In this document: in pieces, positions 1 through 7,814 of the stretch | Position numbering within the stretch: the first letter of the stretch is position 1 | Layout: each line of letters starts with the position of its first letter | NCBI GenBank assembly: GCA_964572845.1 | Contig: CAZNFX010000012.1 | Location: 1-64,000 of the forward strand | Direction: 5' to 3' | DNA length: 64,000 bases | Source of the DNA: Bin55 sp964572845 | GTDB lineage: Bacteria > Pseudomonadota > Gammaproteobacteria > Pseudomonadales > Azotimanducaceae | Translations under genes and position numbers: made by a program | Notes under the pieces: model-generated | What the model was told of the DNA's origin: nothing | The model's input: only the letters and a program-made list of their open reading frames with translations | The model's database searches: none

Positions 1-65
1 TCGACTTGCATGTATGAGACCTGCCGCCAACGTTCAATCTGAGCCATGATCAGACCCTTCATTTA
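1..65 (-). rRNA. rrs: 16S ribosomal RNA, 5' end (partial)
   Basis: The reverse complement reads as the conserved start of bacterial 16S rRNA: a GATCATGGCTCAG core, then ATTGAACG, GGCGGCAGG and CATGCAAGTCGA. The gene runs off the left edge. By comparison with E. coli the mature 5' end falls at about 64-66. The segment matching the universal 27F primer site (39-58) has two differences from the usual sequence. The gene points away from tyrS, as in several gammaproteobacteria with a tyrS-rrn arrangement. Confidence 0.93.
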
Positions 66-180
66 AAGTACTTGTTCCGACTCTCGCGCACGAAGTGCAC
101 AGAGTCGGCAGAATTGTCTGCTCTCGGCTTCAACTCGATCACGAGCGCCCACACGAATGGCTTGTTTGATTCTTAAAGAT
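66..180 (-). promoter_or_regulatory. 16S rRNA leader with boxA-like antitermination site and hairpin
   Basis: On the minus strand the stretch at about 169-180 reads ATCTTTAAGAAT, like the E. coli rrn boxA. It is followed at about 143-155 by GTGTGGGCGCTCG, which matches the E. coli rrn leader block downstream of boxA. Next to the mature 16S start is a hairpin: CCGACTCT (77-84) pairs with AGAGTCGG (101-108), with an inner GCAC/GTGC stem around a GAA loop. These features are those of an rRNA leader that binds the NusB/NusE antitermination complex. The functional roles are inferred from similarity. Confidence 0.7.
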
Positions 181-254
181 CGTGCCTACTACGGGGTCGA
201 ATTGCGCTCTCGAGTGGACGCGATTCAACACTGAAGTTCGGCAAAGGGAGAGTG

Positions 255-282
255 ATTATAAGAATAGCAATGCAACTTGCAA
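255..282 (-). promoter_or_regulatory. Putative rRNA operon promoter
   Basis: Read on the minus strand there is TTGCAA (277-282), a 16-base spacer and a perfect TATAAT (255-260). A 16-base spacer is typical of rrn promoters. Transcription would begin near 248, giving a leader of about 180 bases before the 16S gene, with boxA inside it. The upstream flank (about 283-325) is AT-rich and could be an UP element. Placement is by motif only. Confidence 0.55.
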
Positions 283-678
283 CAGCAAATCTCGACAAAT
301 GTCAAAAACTTTAGTCAACCTTGCGTTGGGGAGGGAATCCCAACCGAATGACTCGATTGCAAATCCGTGGCCGATTGTTGAAACGGTGGATGGGGCGTCA
401 CTGGACGCGAACTCGATTGCGGTCGTTTGCGCTCTACGATCACGGCTCAATCGAAACCCTGACTCTCTCGTGCTCGCTCATCTTGTGCATGCTGTGATTC
501 GACCATTGAGATCTAAGCTTGCACTGAGTGCACCAATCCGCTACCTGTCATCCACCGTCAACCAAGTGATGATCGAAACGTGAGCTTCAAGTTCTCGCAT
601 CTATTGGTCAATTCCTGGTGGCTCGCAATTCCACAGCCGCTGCCATCTAACTCTCAGACGCGGAATCTACAAGGAGTC
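283..678. other. Intergenic region between tyrS and the rRNA promoter
   Basis: I see no supported gene here. A 133-codon open frame runs through on the plus strand (182-583), but it crosses the rRNA promoter and part of the leader, has no recognisable domain and no ribosome binding site. I treat it as chance. Part of the stretch may hold upstream rrn control sites. Confidence 0.5.
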
Positions 679-1959
679 TCAACACTCGGCCCGATCGTTG
701 TGCTGTGCGATGCACCATGTCTTGCGCCCTCGCCTGATTAGATGAAAGCGCCTGAACATAGCTTCTGCCTGGAGCAGATTGGCATTTTCGTCTCGCAGTC
801 TCCTTCCATTCGACTCAACGCTTCCGCTTTGAATCAGACGACGCGCCGCGCTTCTTGATGATGCCAAGCCCGCGTCTGTCAAGGCAATGTAAACAGGCGT
901 AGATTCGTTCACCTCGGCACGATCCAGACCGTCTTGCCACAACTGTTCTAAATCGTTCTCCCCAAGCTTCGACACATCTCCTTGAAACAGCGCTTCAGTA
1001 ATCTTCTCAGCTGAACGCGCAGCGCTAGCTCCATGCACGAGGGTTGTCAGCTCCCGCGCCAATGCCAATTGGGATTCACGTTTCTGCGGCTCCTCAATTC
1101 TCGACTCACGTAAGACCTTTCGACTCTCTCGCGACAAGAACGTAAACGTAGCCAACAGCTGTTCAACGTCTGCGTCGGCCGAATTCATGAAGTACTGGTA
1201 GAAGGTATACGGAGAGGTTAGTTCCGGATCCAGCCACAATGCCCCGGTTTCGCTCTTTCCAAACTTGGAACCGTCATCTTTGGTGAGCAAATTAAAGGTC
1301 AATCCGTATACCTCTTGTCGCAGAACTCGACGGACCAGGTCCATCCCGCTGACGATGTTTCCCCACTGATCAGATCCGCCAATTTGGAGCGTGCATCCGT
1401 ATTCACGAGCCAATTCCAAGTAGTCGTTCGCTTGAATCAGCATATAGCTGAATTCCGTAAAAGAAATGCCACTGCCCTCGCGTTCGAGTCGCGACTTCAC
1501 GCTGTCCCGCTGGATCATTGCATTGACCGAGAAGTGCTTCCCAACATCCCTCAAGAAACCAATCAGCCCTAACGAATCGGTCCATTCAAGGTTGTTGACT
1601 ATACGTGCGGAGTTTTCACCAGTATCGTCGAGAATCTGCTTGATTTGCGCAGCTATGCGAGCAACCCATCCCTCTACCATCGTACGATCGTTTAAAGTGC
1701 GTTCATCGGCTCTGCCTGAAGGATCGCCGATGAGTCCAGTCGCACCCCCAACGAGTGCTATGGGTTTGTGTCCGGCCAGTTGAAAGCGTCGCAATGTCAG
1801 AAGTGGAACCAAATTGCCTAGGTGGAGACTGGGTGCACTGGGATCGAACCCAGCGTAAACAACGCGATGGGATGACTCAAGGTGGTCAATCAGGCCAGCG
1901 CGGTCAGAAACCTGCGAGAGAATGTTCCTTTCTTCCAATTCAGAGACGAGAGAACACAT
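679..1959 (-). CDS. tyrS: Tyrosyl-tRNA synthetase
   Basis: Charges tRNA-Tyr with tyrosine in the cytoplasm. It is a class I synthetase of the E. coli TyrS type (about 426 residues, family about 424). The HIGH-type motif is HLGN at residues 46-49 and the KMSKS-type motif is KFGKS. Family blocks GGATGLIGDPSGR and QIGGSDQWGNI are present. The last 70 residues form an S4 RNA-binding domain. The ATG at 1959 aligns best with the E. coli N-terminus; a GTG four codons upstream (1971) is possible. A 7-bp inverted repeat (GTCCGGC 2058-2064, GCCGGAC 2079-2085) lies about 100 bases upstream and might be in its leader. The 16S gene follows in the same direction. Confidence 0.96.
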   Translation of the reverse strand: MCSLVSELEERNILSQVSDRAGLIDHLESSHRVVYAGFDPSAPSLHLGNLVPLLTLRRFQLAGHKPIALVGGATGLIGDPSGRADERTLNDRTMVEGWVARIAAQIKQILDDTGENSARIVNNLEWTDSLGLIGFLRDVGKHFSVNAMIQRDSVKSRLEREGSGISFTEFSYMLIQANDYLELAREYGCTLQIGGSDQWGNIVSGMDLVRRVLRQEVYGLTFNLLTKDDGSKFGKSETGALWLDPELTSPYTFYQYFMNSADADVEQLLATFTFLSRESRKVLRESRIEEPQKRESQLALARELTTLVHGASAARSAEKITEALFQGDVSKLGENDLEQLWQDGLDRAEVNESTPVYIALTDAGLASSRSAARRLIQSGSVESNGRRLRDENANLLQAEAMFRRFHLIRRGRKTWCIAQHNDRAEC

Positions 1960-2096
1960 TGCAGAAACCACAACAATTCATTACAACGACAGCGAGCGGA
2001 TGAAGTCCGCGTCTACGAATTCTAAGCACTTCGTCCAATTTGCGAAACCAATGTCCAGTCCGGCTTCGCTTTAGCCATGCCGGACATCCTCCGTGT

Positions 2097-2126
2097 TTGT
2101 CCCAGGTGCGAGAATTCCCGTATAAT
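2097..2126 (+). promoter_or_regulatory. Putative sigma70 promoter of the M23 peptidase gene
   Basis: TTGTCC (2097-2102), an 18-base spacer and a perfect TATAAT (2121-2126) lie in the divergent gap between tyrS and the M23 gene. The predicted start near 2133 would leave a 5' leader of about 130-150 bases. Motif-based only. Confidence 0.5.
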
Positions 2127-2260
2127 CCGTTGCTTACGTAGTCTGCTGTGCGATTCACACGAAGTGAAGGTGAGTGAACCTACCATTGCATTCACCGCGT
2201 CATTGACAATGTGGTCGCGTCTCAGATTGGTCGAATTCGCGTTTAACCAATAGGACCTCC

Positions 2261-2290
2261 ATGTTGAAAATTGCAGGCGTCAATGCGTAA
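2261..2290 (+). CDS. Possible nine-codon leader peptide overlapping the M23 gene start
   Basis: An AGGA ribosome binding site at 2252-2255 is spaced five bases from an ATG at 2261. That frame reads MLKIAGVNA and stops at TAA 2288-2290. The downstream gene's ATG (2283) lies inside it in another frame. The only good ribosome binding site thus serves the short frame, which suggests translational coupling. It could also be a start-region artefact, for example a frameshift in the sequence. Confidence 0.3.
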   Translation: MLKIAGVNA

Positions 2291-3671
2291 GTTTCCTTAT
2301 AGGCACGTGGCCACATGTTCGTTGCTGGTAGCTGCAGTGATCGCTTGCTTTGTCCTGTTCACCGATAGACCTGATGCACTGAGCACGGCTAACGGCTCCT
2401 CTGATCTCGGCGAGAACATTCGCAATGGCCTGGGGCAGATAGAGCAATCTACTGTCCACGCAGATCAATCCAATCTGCCGCAAGAACTGGTTGATGAACT
2501 AAGCGAGTTGCCGTCGAATGGAAGCTCGGCAAGCCGCAGTGGAGTAACTGATCTAGCAACAGTCGAGATTCGAAACGGCGACAGCTTGTCGGCGATATTC
2601 AATCGATTGAGTATTTCACACTCAGACTTGCTATTGGTGCAAGAGGCAAGTCCTGATCAATGGAAGACCCAACGACTGCTTGCCGGGAGATACTTGAAAT
2701 ACCAATTGAGCCCTAGCGGCGACCTCGATTACATGGAGTACTCGCCGGAGGATCTAACGGTTATTGCATTCACCCGTCTTGACGACGAATTGTCGTGTGA
2801 GGTACGAACCCGAAAGATTGTTTCAAAGGAGACGTACCACTATGTGTTGATCGAGCGCGGCGATTCAGTGATCAGTGCAGGCTTAGCGGCCGGTGTTCAA
2901 CAGGAGAAAACTGTCTGGAAGATACCAAAGCTCTTGCAATGGGACCTTGACTTTTACCACGACATTCACCCCGGCGACTCGTACCAAATCTTGTACTACG
3001 AGCAATTTGTGGACGGCGAATACTACGGAGACGGCGAAATCATCGCACTTCAATTTGTGAGTGGGAAGCAGACCTACGAGCTTGTCCGGTACGAAGAGAA
3101 CGGAATCTTCAATGGCTATTTCACGCCAAAGGGATACGCCGCGCGCAAGCGATTCTTGCGATCACCGGTCGAATACACTCGAATATCTTCTGGCTTCAAT
3201 CCAAGCCGTTTGCACCCTGTATATAAAGTGCACAAACCTCACAGAGGAATCGACTATGCGGCACCGACCGGTACACCCGTCTATGCCACAGCCGATGGCA
3301 CCGTCTCAAAGTTTGGCAAGAATAGGCTAAATGGAAACTATGTTTTCCTAGAGCACGACAGGGTCTACGCTACAAAGTACCTGCACCTTCATAGGATTGA
3401 CCCCGCAGTCAAGAAAGGGGCAGAAATCAAGCAAGGTCAGAGAATCGGCAGCGTGGGATCGACCGGCGTTTCTACCGGACCGCATCTGCACTACGAATTC
3501 ATCGTAAACGGTGTGCACCAAGATCCGGCAACCGTTCACCTGCCGGAAGGCGAGCCCCTTTCGGAAGTTGAAATAGCGCGATTTCAAGCCCATGCAAACG
3601 AACTGATCGCTCGAATGACTGCTCTCAAATCCCAATATAGAGCTAACTCTGCCTCGCTCGTAAAGAACTAG
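2283..3671 (+). CDS. M23 family murein DD-endopeptidase, MepM-like
   Basis: Periplasmic zinc peptidase that cuts peptide cross-links in peptidoglycan. An N-terminal hydrophobic segment (about residues 8-30) anchors or exports it. A LysM/OapA-like middle domain follows (around GDSLSAIFNRL). The C-terminal third is a peptidase M23 domain with zinc ligands H320 and D324 (HRGID) and H401/H403 (HLHYE), plus YLHLHRI. The block SSGFNPSRLHP is typical of the MepM/YebA group. The ATG at 2283 is preferred over a TTG at 2271. It lies 21 bases upstream of anmK, which fits a role in peptidoglycan turnover and recycling. Order tyrS-M23-anmK-erpA is shared with Pseudomonas. Confidence 0.9.
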   Translation: MRKFPYRHVATCSLLVAAVIACFVLFTDRPDALSTANGSSDLGENIRNGLGQIEQSTVHADQSNLPQELVDELSELPSNGSSASRSGVTDLATVEIRNGDSLSAIFNRLSISHSDLLLVQEASPDQWKTQRLLAGRYLKYQLSPSGDLDYMEYSPEDLTVIAFTRLDDELSCEVRTRKIVSKETYHYVLIERGDSVISAGLAAGVQQEKTVWKIPKLLQWDLDFYHDIHPGDSYQILYYEQFVDGEYYGDGEIIALQFVSGKQTYELVRYEENGIFNGYFTPKGYAARKRFLRSPVEYTRISSGFNPSRLHPVYKVHKPHRGIDYAAPTGTPVYATADGTVSKFGKNRLNGNYVFLEHDRVYATKYLHLHRIDPAVKKGAEIKQGQRIGSVGSTGVSTGPHLHYEFIVNGVHQDPATVHLPEGEPLSEVEIARFQAHANELIARMTALKSQYRANSASLVKN

Positions 3672-3692
3672 CGCCCAGGAGCCGTTTCACGC

Positions 3693-4802
3693 ATGTCCCT
3701 CTTTGTGGGTGCTATATCAGGCACCAGCATAGATGGGCTGGATCTGGCACTGATCGAAGTAGCCGAAGATCGCCTTCGAATAGTTCATGGCAAGACTGTT
3801 CCTTTTCCAGCAAGCTTGGCAGCACGCCTAAGAGAGCTTGCGAGGTCCCAGTCTGTTGAAGTTCACGCCTTAGGACATGCACATGCTGCGCTTGGTACGT
3901 TTATCGGAAATATGGTCAGGTCGTTCCTCGACCACATTGGTATTCAAACCAAGGATGTGTGCGCCATCGGCAATCATGGTCAGACCATTCGCCACATTCC
4001 CAATGGCGATGAAGCATTCTCGCTACAAATCGGTGATGCAAGCCGAGTCGCGGAAATCACCGGAATCGATACGGTTGGGGACTTTCGATCCCGAGACATT
4101 GCCGCACGAGGCGAAGGAGCTCCTTTGGTTCCCGAGTTTCACCGGAGGTTGTTTCATTCGACAACAAGCGATCGAGTCGTGCTCAACATCGGTGGAATCG
4201 CCAACGTTACTACGCTGCCTGCAAGTGACTCCGAGAGCTGTACGGGATTCGACACTGGACCCGGAAACGCACTAATTGACGCCTACGTGCAAAAGAAGCT
4301 TGACCAGAAGTTCGACCGAGATGGGCGAATTGCCACTACAGGAAAAGTCGACTCGATCCTGCTCGAACACCTAATGTCCGACGAGTGGTTTCGCCGACCA
4401 CCCCCTAAGAGCACGGGAAAGGAACACTTTAGCTACGAGTACGTTCTGCAGGCTCTTTCTGTTGCATCTACTGGGTTGCGAGAGCCTGATGTGGTGGCGA
4501 CGCTTGCGGAACTAACCGTTTCGACAATTCGGGACGCTATAGCTAACTGGTGCTTGCCATCGGGCGAACTCATCGTTTGCGGAGGTGGTAGGCACAATGT
4601 TCACTTGATGAAACGATTGGCTGTGAATTGTCCCAGTTTTGGAGTAAAGGCGTGCGAATCGCTCCAAGTGGATGGCGACGCGGTGGAAGCGGCTGCCTTC
4701 GCCTATCTCGCCTACCTGCATGTAAACCGCAAGTCCGGCAATGTTCCGAAGGTCACCGGAGCACGGGGAGACAGAATTCTAGGGTGTCTCTATCCAGCTT
4801 GA
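3693..4802 (+). CDS. anmK: Anhydro-N-acetylmuramic acid kinase
   Basis: Phosphorylates and opens 1,6-anhydro-N-acetylmuramic acid to MurNAc-6-phosphate, a step in recycling cell-wall sugars. The N-terminus carries the family signature GAISGTSIDGLD. Further family blocks are GNHGQT, GDFRSRDIAARGEGAPLVPEFH, NIGGIANVT and FDTGPGN, with CGGGRHN near the C-terminus. Length 369 residues matches the family. The start is the ATG 21 bases after the M23 peptidase gene, so the two are probably cotranscribed. It ends only six bases from the convergent erpA end, with no room for a classical terminator. Confidence 0.95.
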   Translation: MSLFVGAISGTSIDGLDLALIEVAEDRLRIVHGKTVPFPASLAARLRELARSQSVEVHALGHAHAALGTFIGNMVRSFLDHIGIQTKDVCAIGNHGQTIRHIPNGDEAFSLQIGDASRVAEITGIDTVGDFRSRDIAARGEGAPLVPEFHRRLFHSTTSDRVVLNIGGIANVTTLPASDSESCTGFDTGPGNALIDAYVQKKLDQKFDRDGRIATTGKVDSILLEHLMSDEWFRRPPPKSTGKEHFSYEYVLQALSVASTGLREPDVVATLAELTVSTIRDAIANWCLPSGELIVCGGGRHNVHLMKRLAVNCPSFGVKACESLQVDGDAVEAAAFAYLAYLHVNRKSGNVPKVTGARGDRILGCLYPA

Positions 4803-4808
4803 CGCTGC

Positions 4809-5144
4809 TCAGATTGCGAAGGAATTCCCGCATCCGCACGTACTGGATGCATTTGGATTCGTCACAATGAACTGCGATCCCTGAAGGTCTTCTTTGAAGT
4901 CGATTTCGGATCCCGCCAAGTAGGGATAGCTCAAGGGGTCGATCAACATGGTTACGCCATCTCGTTCAATCACAGCATCGTCCTCTGCGACGGTTTCGTC
5001 GAATGTGAATCCATAGGAAAAGCCGCTGCAGCCCCCGCCTGTTACGAAAACCCTGAGCTTTAGCTCGTTGATTCCTTCTTCTTCAACCAGTGAAGCCACT
5101 TTGGCTGCGGCACGCGAAGAGAATTGAATGTCCATGTCAGCCAT
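4809..5144 (-). CDS. erpA: Iron-sulfur cluster insertion protein ErpA
   Basis: A-type carrier that delivers Fe-S clusters to apoproteins such as the isoprenoid enzymes IspG/IspH in E. coli. The three conserved cysteines are present: one in VTGGGCSGFSYGF and two in the C-terminal CGCG. Length is about 111 residues. The ATG at 5144 gives a normal N-terminus; TTG 5150 and ATG 5135 are in frame too. No ribosome binding site is visible. Located against anmK as in Pseudomonas. See the promoter entry for a possible leaderless transcript. Confidence 0.95.
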   Translation of the reverse strand: MADMDIQFSSRAAAKVASLVEEEGINELKLRVFVTGGGCSGFSYGFTFDETVAEDDAVIERDGVTMLIDPLSYPYLAGSEIDFKEDLQGSQFIVTNPNASSTCGCGNSFAI

Positions 5145-5151
5145 AAACAAA

Positions 5152-5182
5152 ATTATATTTGCTTCGACTCACTACTTGTCAA
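5152..5182 (-). promoter_or_regulatory. Putative erpA promoter, very close to the start codon
   Basis: On the minus strand TTGACA (5177-5182) is followed by a 19-base gap and TATAAT (5152-5157). The gap is longer than ideal. Transcription from this -10 would start at about 5145, next to the ATG at 5144, so the mRNA could be leaderless. Motif-based and tentative. Confidence 0.4.
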
Positions 5183-5584
5183 AGGCACGACATAGCATTG
5201 AGCAAGCTGGACATGACTCTCGATATTCGATTCATTGTGACGCCAGTGGGAGTTGCTGGCAACCAAAGTGCACTTTTCTCTAACCAATCAGTTCAAAACC
5301 GTCACACAGTTAGGAATTGAGAAATCCCTCCTTTGCAATTGCGGAGTCGCACAGGTCTCGCTTTCTTGGCATCACAGTAGGGTCCCACCATTCTGCTAGA
5401 AGCAACCTCTCCATTGAACCTAGAGCAAATCTACGATGCGTACAATCGCCCTGTCTAACCACCAAAGAGTGCATTGGCGGGCAGGACGGCGTTCAACAAA
5501 CAATGTAATCCCTGCTAATTCAATGCAGGGGAGAACCATCCACACCAGCGCAAGCGTTCTTGTAGGCAAACCTGGCTTTCCTTC
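5183..5584. other. Divergent intergenic region erpA / clc
   Basis: About 400 bases without a supported gene. A short plus-strand frame (5317-5508) has no domain or ribosome binding site. A hairpin, CCCTGC(TAATTCAAT)GCAGGG, lies at about 5510-5530, roughly 55 bases upstream of the CLC gene and with no T-run. The region presumably holds the clc promoter, but I find no convincing -35/-10 pair. Confidence 0.35.
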
Positions 5585-7354
5585 ATGATCCTAGAACGTC
5601 TCAAGTCGCGTCTTCGGCACGCAGTTAGCGGCGGAGAACGAGCAAGTGCGTGGGATGGTATCGAAGATTTGCCTCTTCTTACCGCCATTGCAGCAGCTAT
5701 TGGCATTGTTGTTGGATTGCTCGTTGTGGCCTTTCGCGCTCTCATTGACCTTGGCTTGACGTACATTCCCAGCTTGAACGTGCAGGAGCACTTCGATCTG
5801 CTGGGCAAGCCCCATCACTTCCTGCTACCTGTTGGCGGCGCTGTGATAGCGATATTGCTGCTTGCAGCATTAGGGAAGGGTAGCCGTGTGGTTGGCGTTG
5901 TACACGTCATGGAACGATTCAGTTCCAGCGACGTTCGCATGCCGCTACGAAACACTGTGTACCAATTCTTCGGTGGCAGCCTGGCACTGATTTTCGGCAT
6001 TTCAGGTGGCCGGGAAGGGCCTGCCATACATCTTGGCGCGTCGGCCAGCAGCCTGATTGCCCACAGACTTCGACTGCCTCACAATGCTGTTCGGGTACTT
6101 GTTGCCTGCGGAATCGCCGCAGGTATTGCCGCTTCGTTCAACGTACCCATTGCTAGCGTCGTGTTCACCGTGGAAGTGATCATGATGGAGTACACGATCG
6201 CAACGTTCCTGCCACTGATGCTAGCGGCATTCACTTCGACGATTCTCGTCCAGCAAATCTATCCCTATGAGGCCATCTTTCCCGTTTCCACCTATACGCT
6301 GTCGAACTATTGGGAGCTTCCCTTCGTAGTCGCCGTGGGAGTTGCAATAGGAATAGTTGCGTCGGTCTTCAAATACGCAACCGAGCTTGTGGCCGAGACG
6401 AAGATCGGCGAAGTCTGGCATCGGATGCTGGCAGCCGGCATCATAACTGGATCAGTGGCTTTGGTTTTCCCTCAGGTATTGGGCATGGGATGGGAGACAG
6501 CATCCCTGCTGTTGTCTGGCGACACAAGTGCCGTCGCTCATTCTGCATGGATTATCCTAGCGCTAGTGATTGCAAAGCTCCTAGTAACCAGCGCTTGCGT
6601 TGGTTCTGGTCTTCCAGTTGGAATCATTGGGCCGTCCATCGTAATAGGCGTAATGTTAGGAGTGCTCGGTGGAGACGTGGGACTCCTGCTCGTACCAACG
6701 GCCAACGTTTCAGACCCTGCGTTCTACGGTTTGCTGGGAGCGGTTGCCATGCTCTCCGCTGTATTGAATGCACCTCTCGCAGCATTGTTGACCGTGATGG
6801 AGCTGAGTGCGAATCACCACGTTGTCCTACCTGGGTTGGTAGCCATTGTCGCTGCCACATTGACAACGTATGTGCTATACGGAAGAAAATCAATCTTCAT
6901 TCAGCGATTGCATGCGCTTGGAATAGCCTACCCGCCTACCCCTAGCGTTCAGTTTTTGAGGCGAAACAGTGTTGCGGCATCCATGAACCCGAGAATCACC
7001 ATCCTAGAGTCCCAAGACGGAGCACCGCCCGACCCTGATGATGAACAGGTTCGCCAATTCCCAACTGGCGTAGCAGACTGGGCGGTCGAATGGCAATCGG
7101 ACAATAGCGCTCGCGTCTACGACGCAAAAGACCCGCGCAATAATCCAATCGGAATATCAGCTCCCACCATCAGTTCACGTAGTTCGCTAGAGGAGGCTCT
7201 TACATTGATGAACCTCCACGACGTTGACATGGTGTGCGCTATGGGGCGCAAGCCATCGAACAGGATAATTGGCGTTCTGACCCGAGCTGACATCGAACAA
7301 CTGCAAATGCACTCGCCAAGCACTACGCCAAACATGGACCGGTTTCCAACGTGA
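5585..7354 (+). CDS. CLC-type chloride channel/transporter with C-terminal CBS region
   Basis: Inner-membrane anion transporter of the CLC family, 589 residues with many hydrophobic segments to about residue 430, then a soluble tail. The selectivity motif GREGP carries the gating glutamate E144, and GSGLPVGIIGPS matches the GxFxP region with Ile instead of Phe. The site of the proton-path glutamate (E203 in E. coli ClC) is Val198 (EV instead of EE), as in CLC channels. The Tyr445 region reads KSIF instead of the usual aromatic Tyr. The tail from about residue 525 resembles a CBS motif (GVLTRADIEQL). hemJ starts inside its last codons, so the genes are cotranscribed. Confidence 0.88.
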   Translation: MILERLKSRLRHAVSGGERASAWDGIEDLPLLTAIAAAIGIVVGLLVVAFRALIDLGLTYIPSLNVQEHFDLLGKPHHFLLPVGGAVIAILLLAALGKGSRVVGVVHVMERFSSSDVRMPLRNTVYQFFGGSLALIFGISGGREGPAIHLGASASSLIAHRLRLPHNAVRVLVACGIAAGIAASFNVPIASVVFTVEVIMMEYTIATFLPLMLAAFTSTILVQQIYPYEAIFPVSTYTLSNYWELPFVVAVGVAIGIVASVFKYATELVAETKIGEVWHRMLAAGIITGSVALVFPQVLGMGWETASLLLSGDTSAVAHSAWIILALVIAKLLVTSACVGSGLPVGIIGPSIVIGVMLGVLGGDVGLLLVPTANVSDPAFYGLLGAVAMLSAVLNAPLAALLTVMELSANHHVVLPGLVAIVAATLTTYVLYGRKSIFIQRLHALGIAYPPTPSVQFLRRNSVAASMNPRITILESQDGAPPDPDDEQVRQFPTGVADWAVEWQSDNSARVYDAKDPRNNPIGISAPTISSRSSLEEALTLMNLHDVDMVCAMGRKPSNRIIGVLTRADIEQLQMHSPSTTPNMDRFPT

Positions 7355-7776
7355 TTCTGTATTTGAAGGTCATTCACCTCACATTTGCCTTTGCATGGTT
7401 CGCGGCGCTGTTCTACCTGCCTCGCCTATTCGTCTATCACTCCCAGGCAAACGACGAAATAAGCAACGAGCGATTCAAGACGATGGAGATGCGCTTGTAT
7501 CGAGGAATCATGACGCCGGCAGCATTGCTCACTTTGGTGTTTGGACTATGGATGACAGCCTACGATTGGACTCACTATGCATCTTCAACCTGGTTTTGGT
7601 TCAAGGTCGCTTGCGTCTTTCTATTGTTCGGCTATCACGGAATGTGCGGCAGGATGTGTCGAGACTTCGCGAATGATCGGAACACGAGAACTCACGTGTT
7701 CTATCGCTGGTTCAATGAAGTGCCCCTAGTGCTTCTTGTCGCGATCTTGCTTCTCGCTATCGTGAAACCGTTCTAG
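7351..7776 (+). CDS. hemJ: Protoporphyrinogen oxidase HemJ
   Basis: Membrane protein that oxidises protoporphyrinogen IX to protoporphyrin IX in haem synthesis. The N-terminal signature YLKVIHLTFAFAWFAALFYLP matches the HemJ family, including the conserved histidine of the first helix, and the protein has four hydrophobic segments in 141 residues. The start is a GTG at 7351 that overlaps the clc stop, indicating translational coupling. hemL, an early haem gene, follows 38 bases later. In Pseudomonas a hemJ homologue also lies near erpA. Confidence 0.9.
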   Translation: MILYLKVIHLTFAFAWFAALFYLPRLFVYHSQANDEISNERFKTMEMRLYRGIMTPAALLTLVFGLWMTAYDWTHYASSTWFWFKVACVFLLFGYHGMCGRMCRDFANDRNTRTHVFYRWFNEVPLVLLVAILLLAIVKPF

Positions 7777-7814
7777 CTATCGTCTCACTATCGTTTATCC
7801 ATCAAGGAACGAAT

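Noticed and set aside
182..583. 133-codon plus-strand open frame
   Set aside because: It overlaps the rRNA promoter and leader on the other strand, has no ribosome binding site and no recognisable domain.
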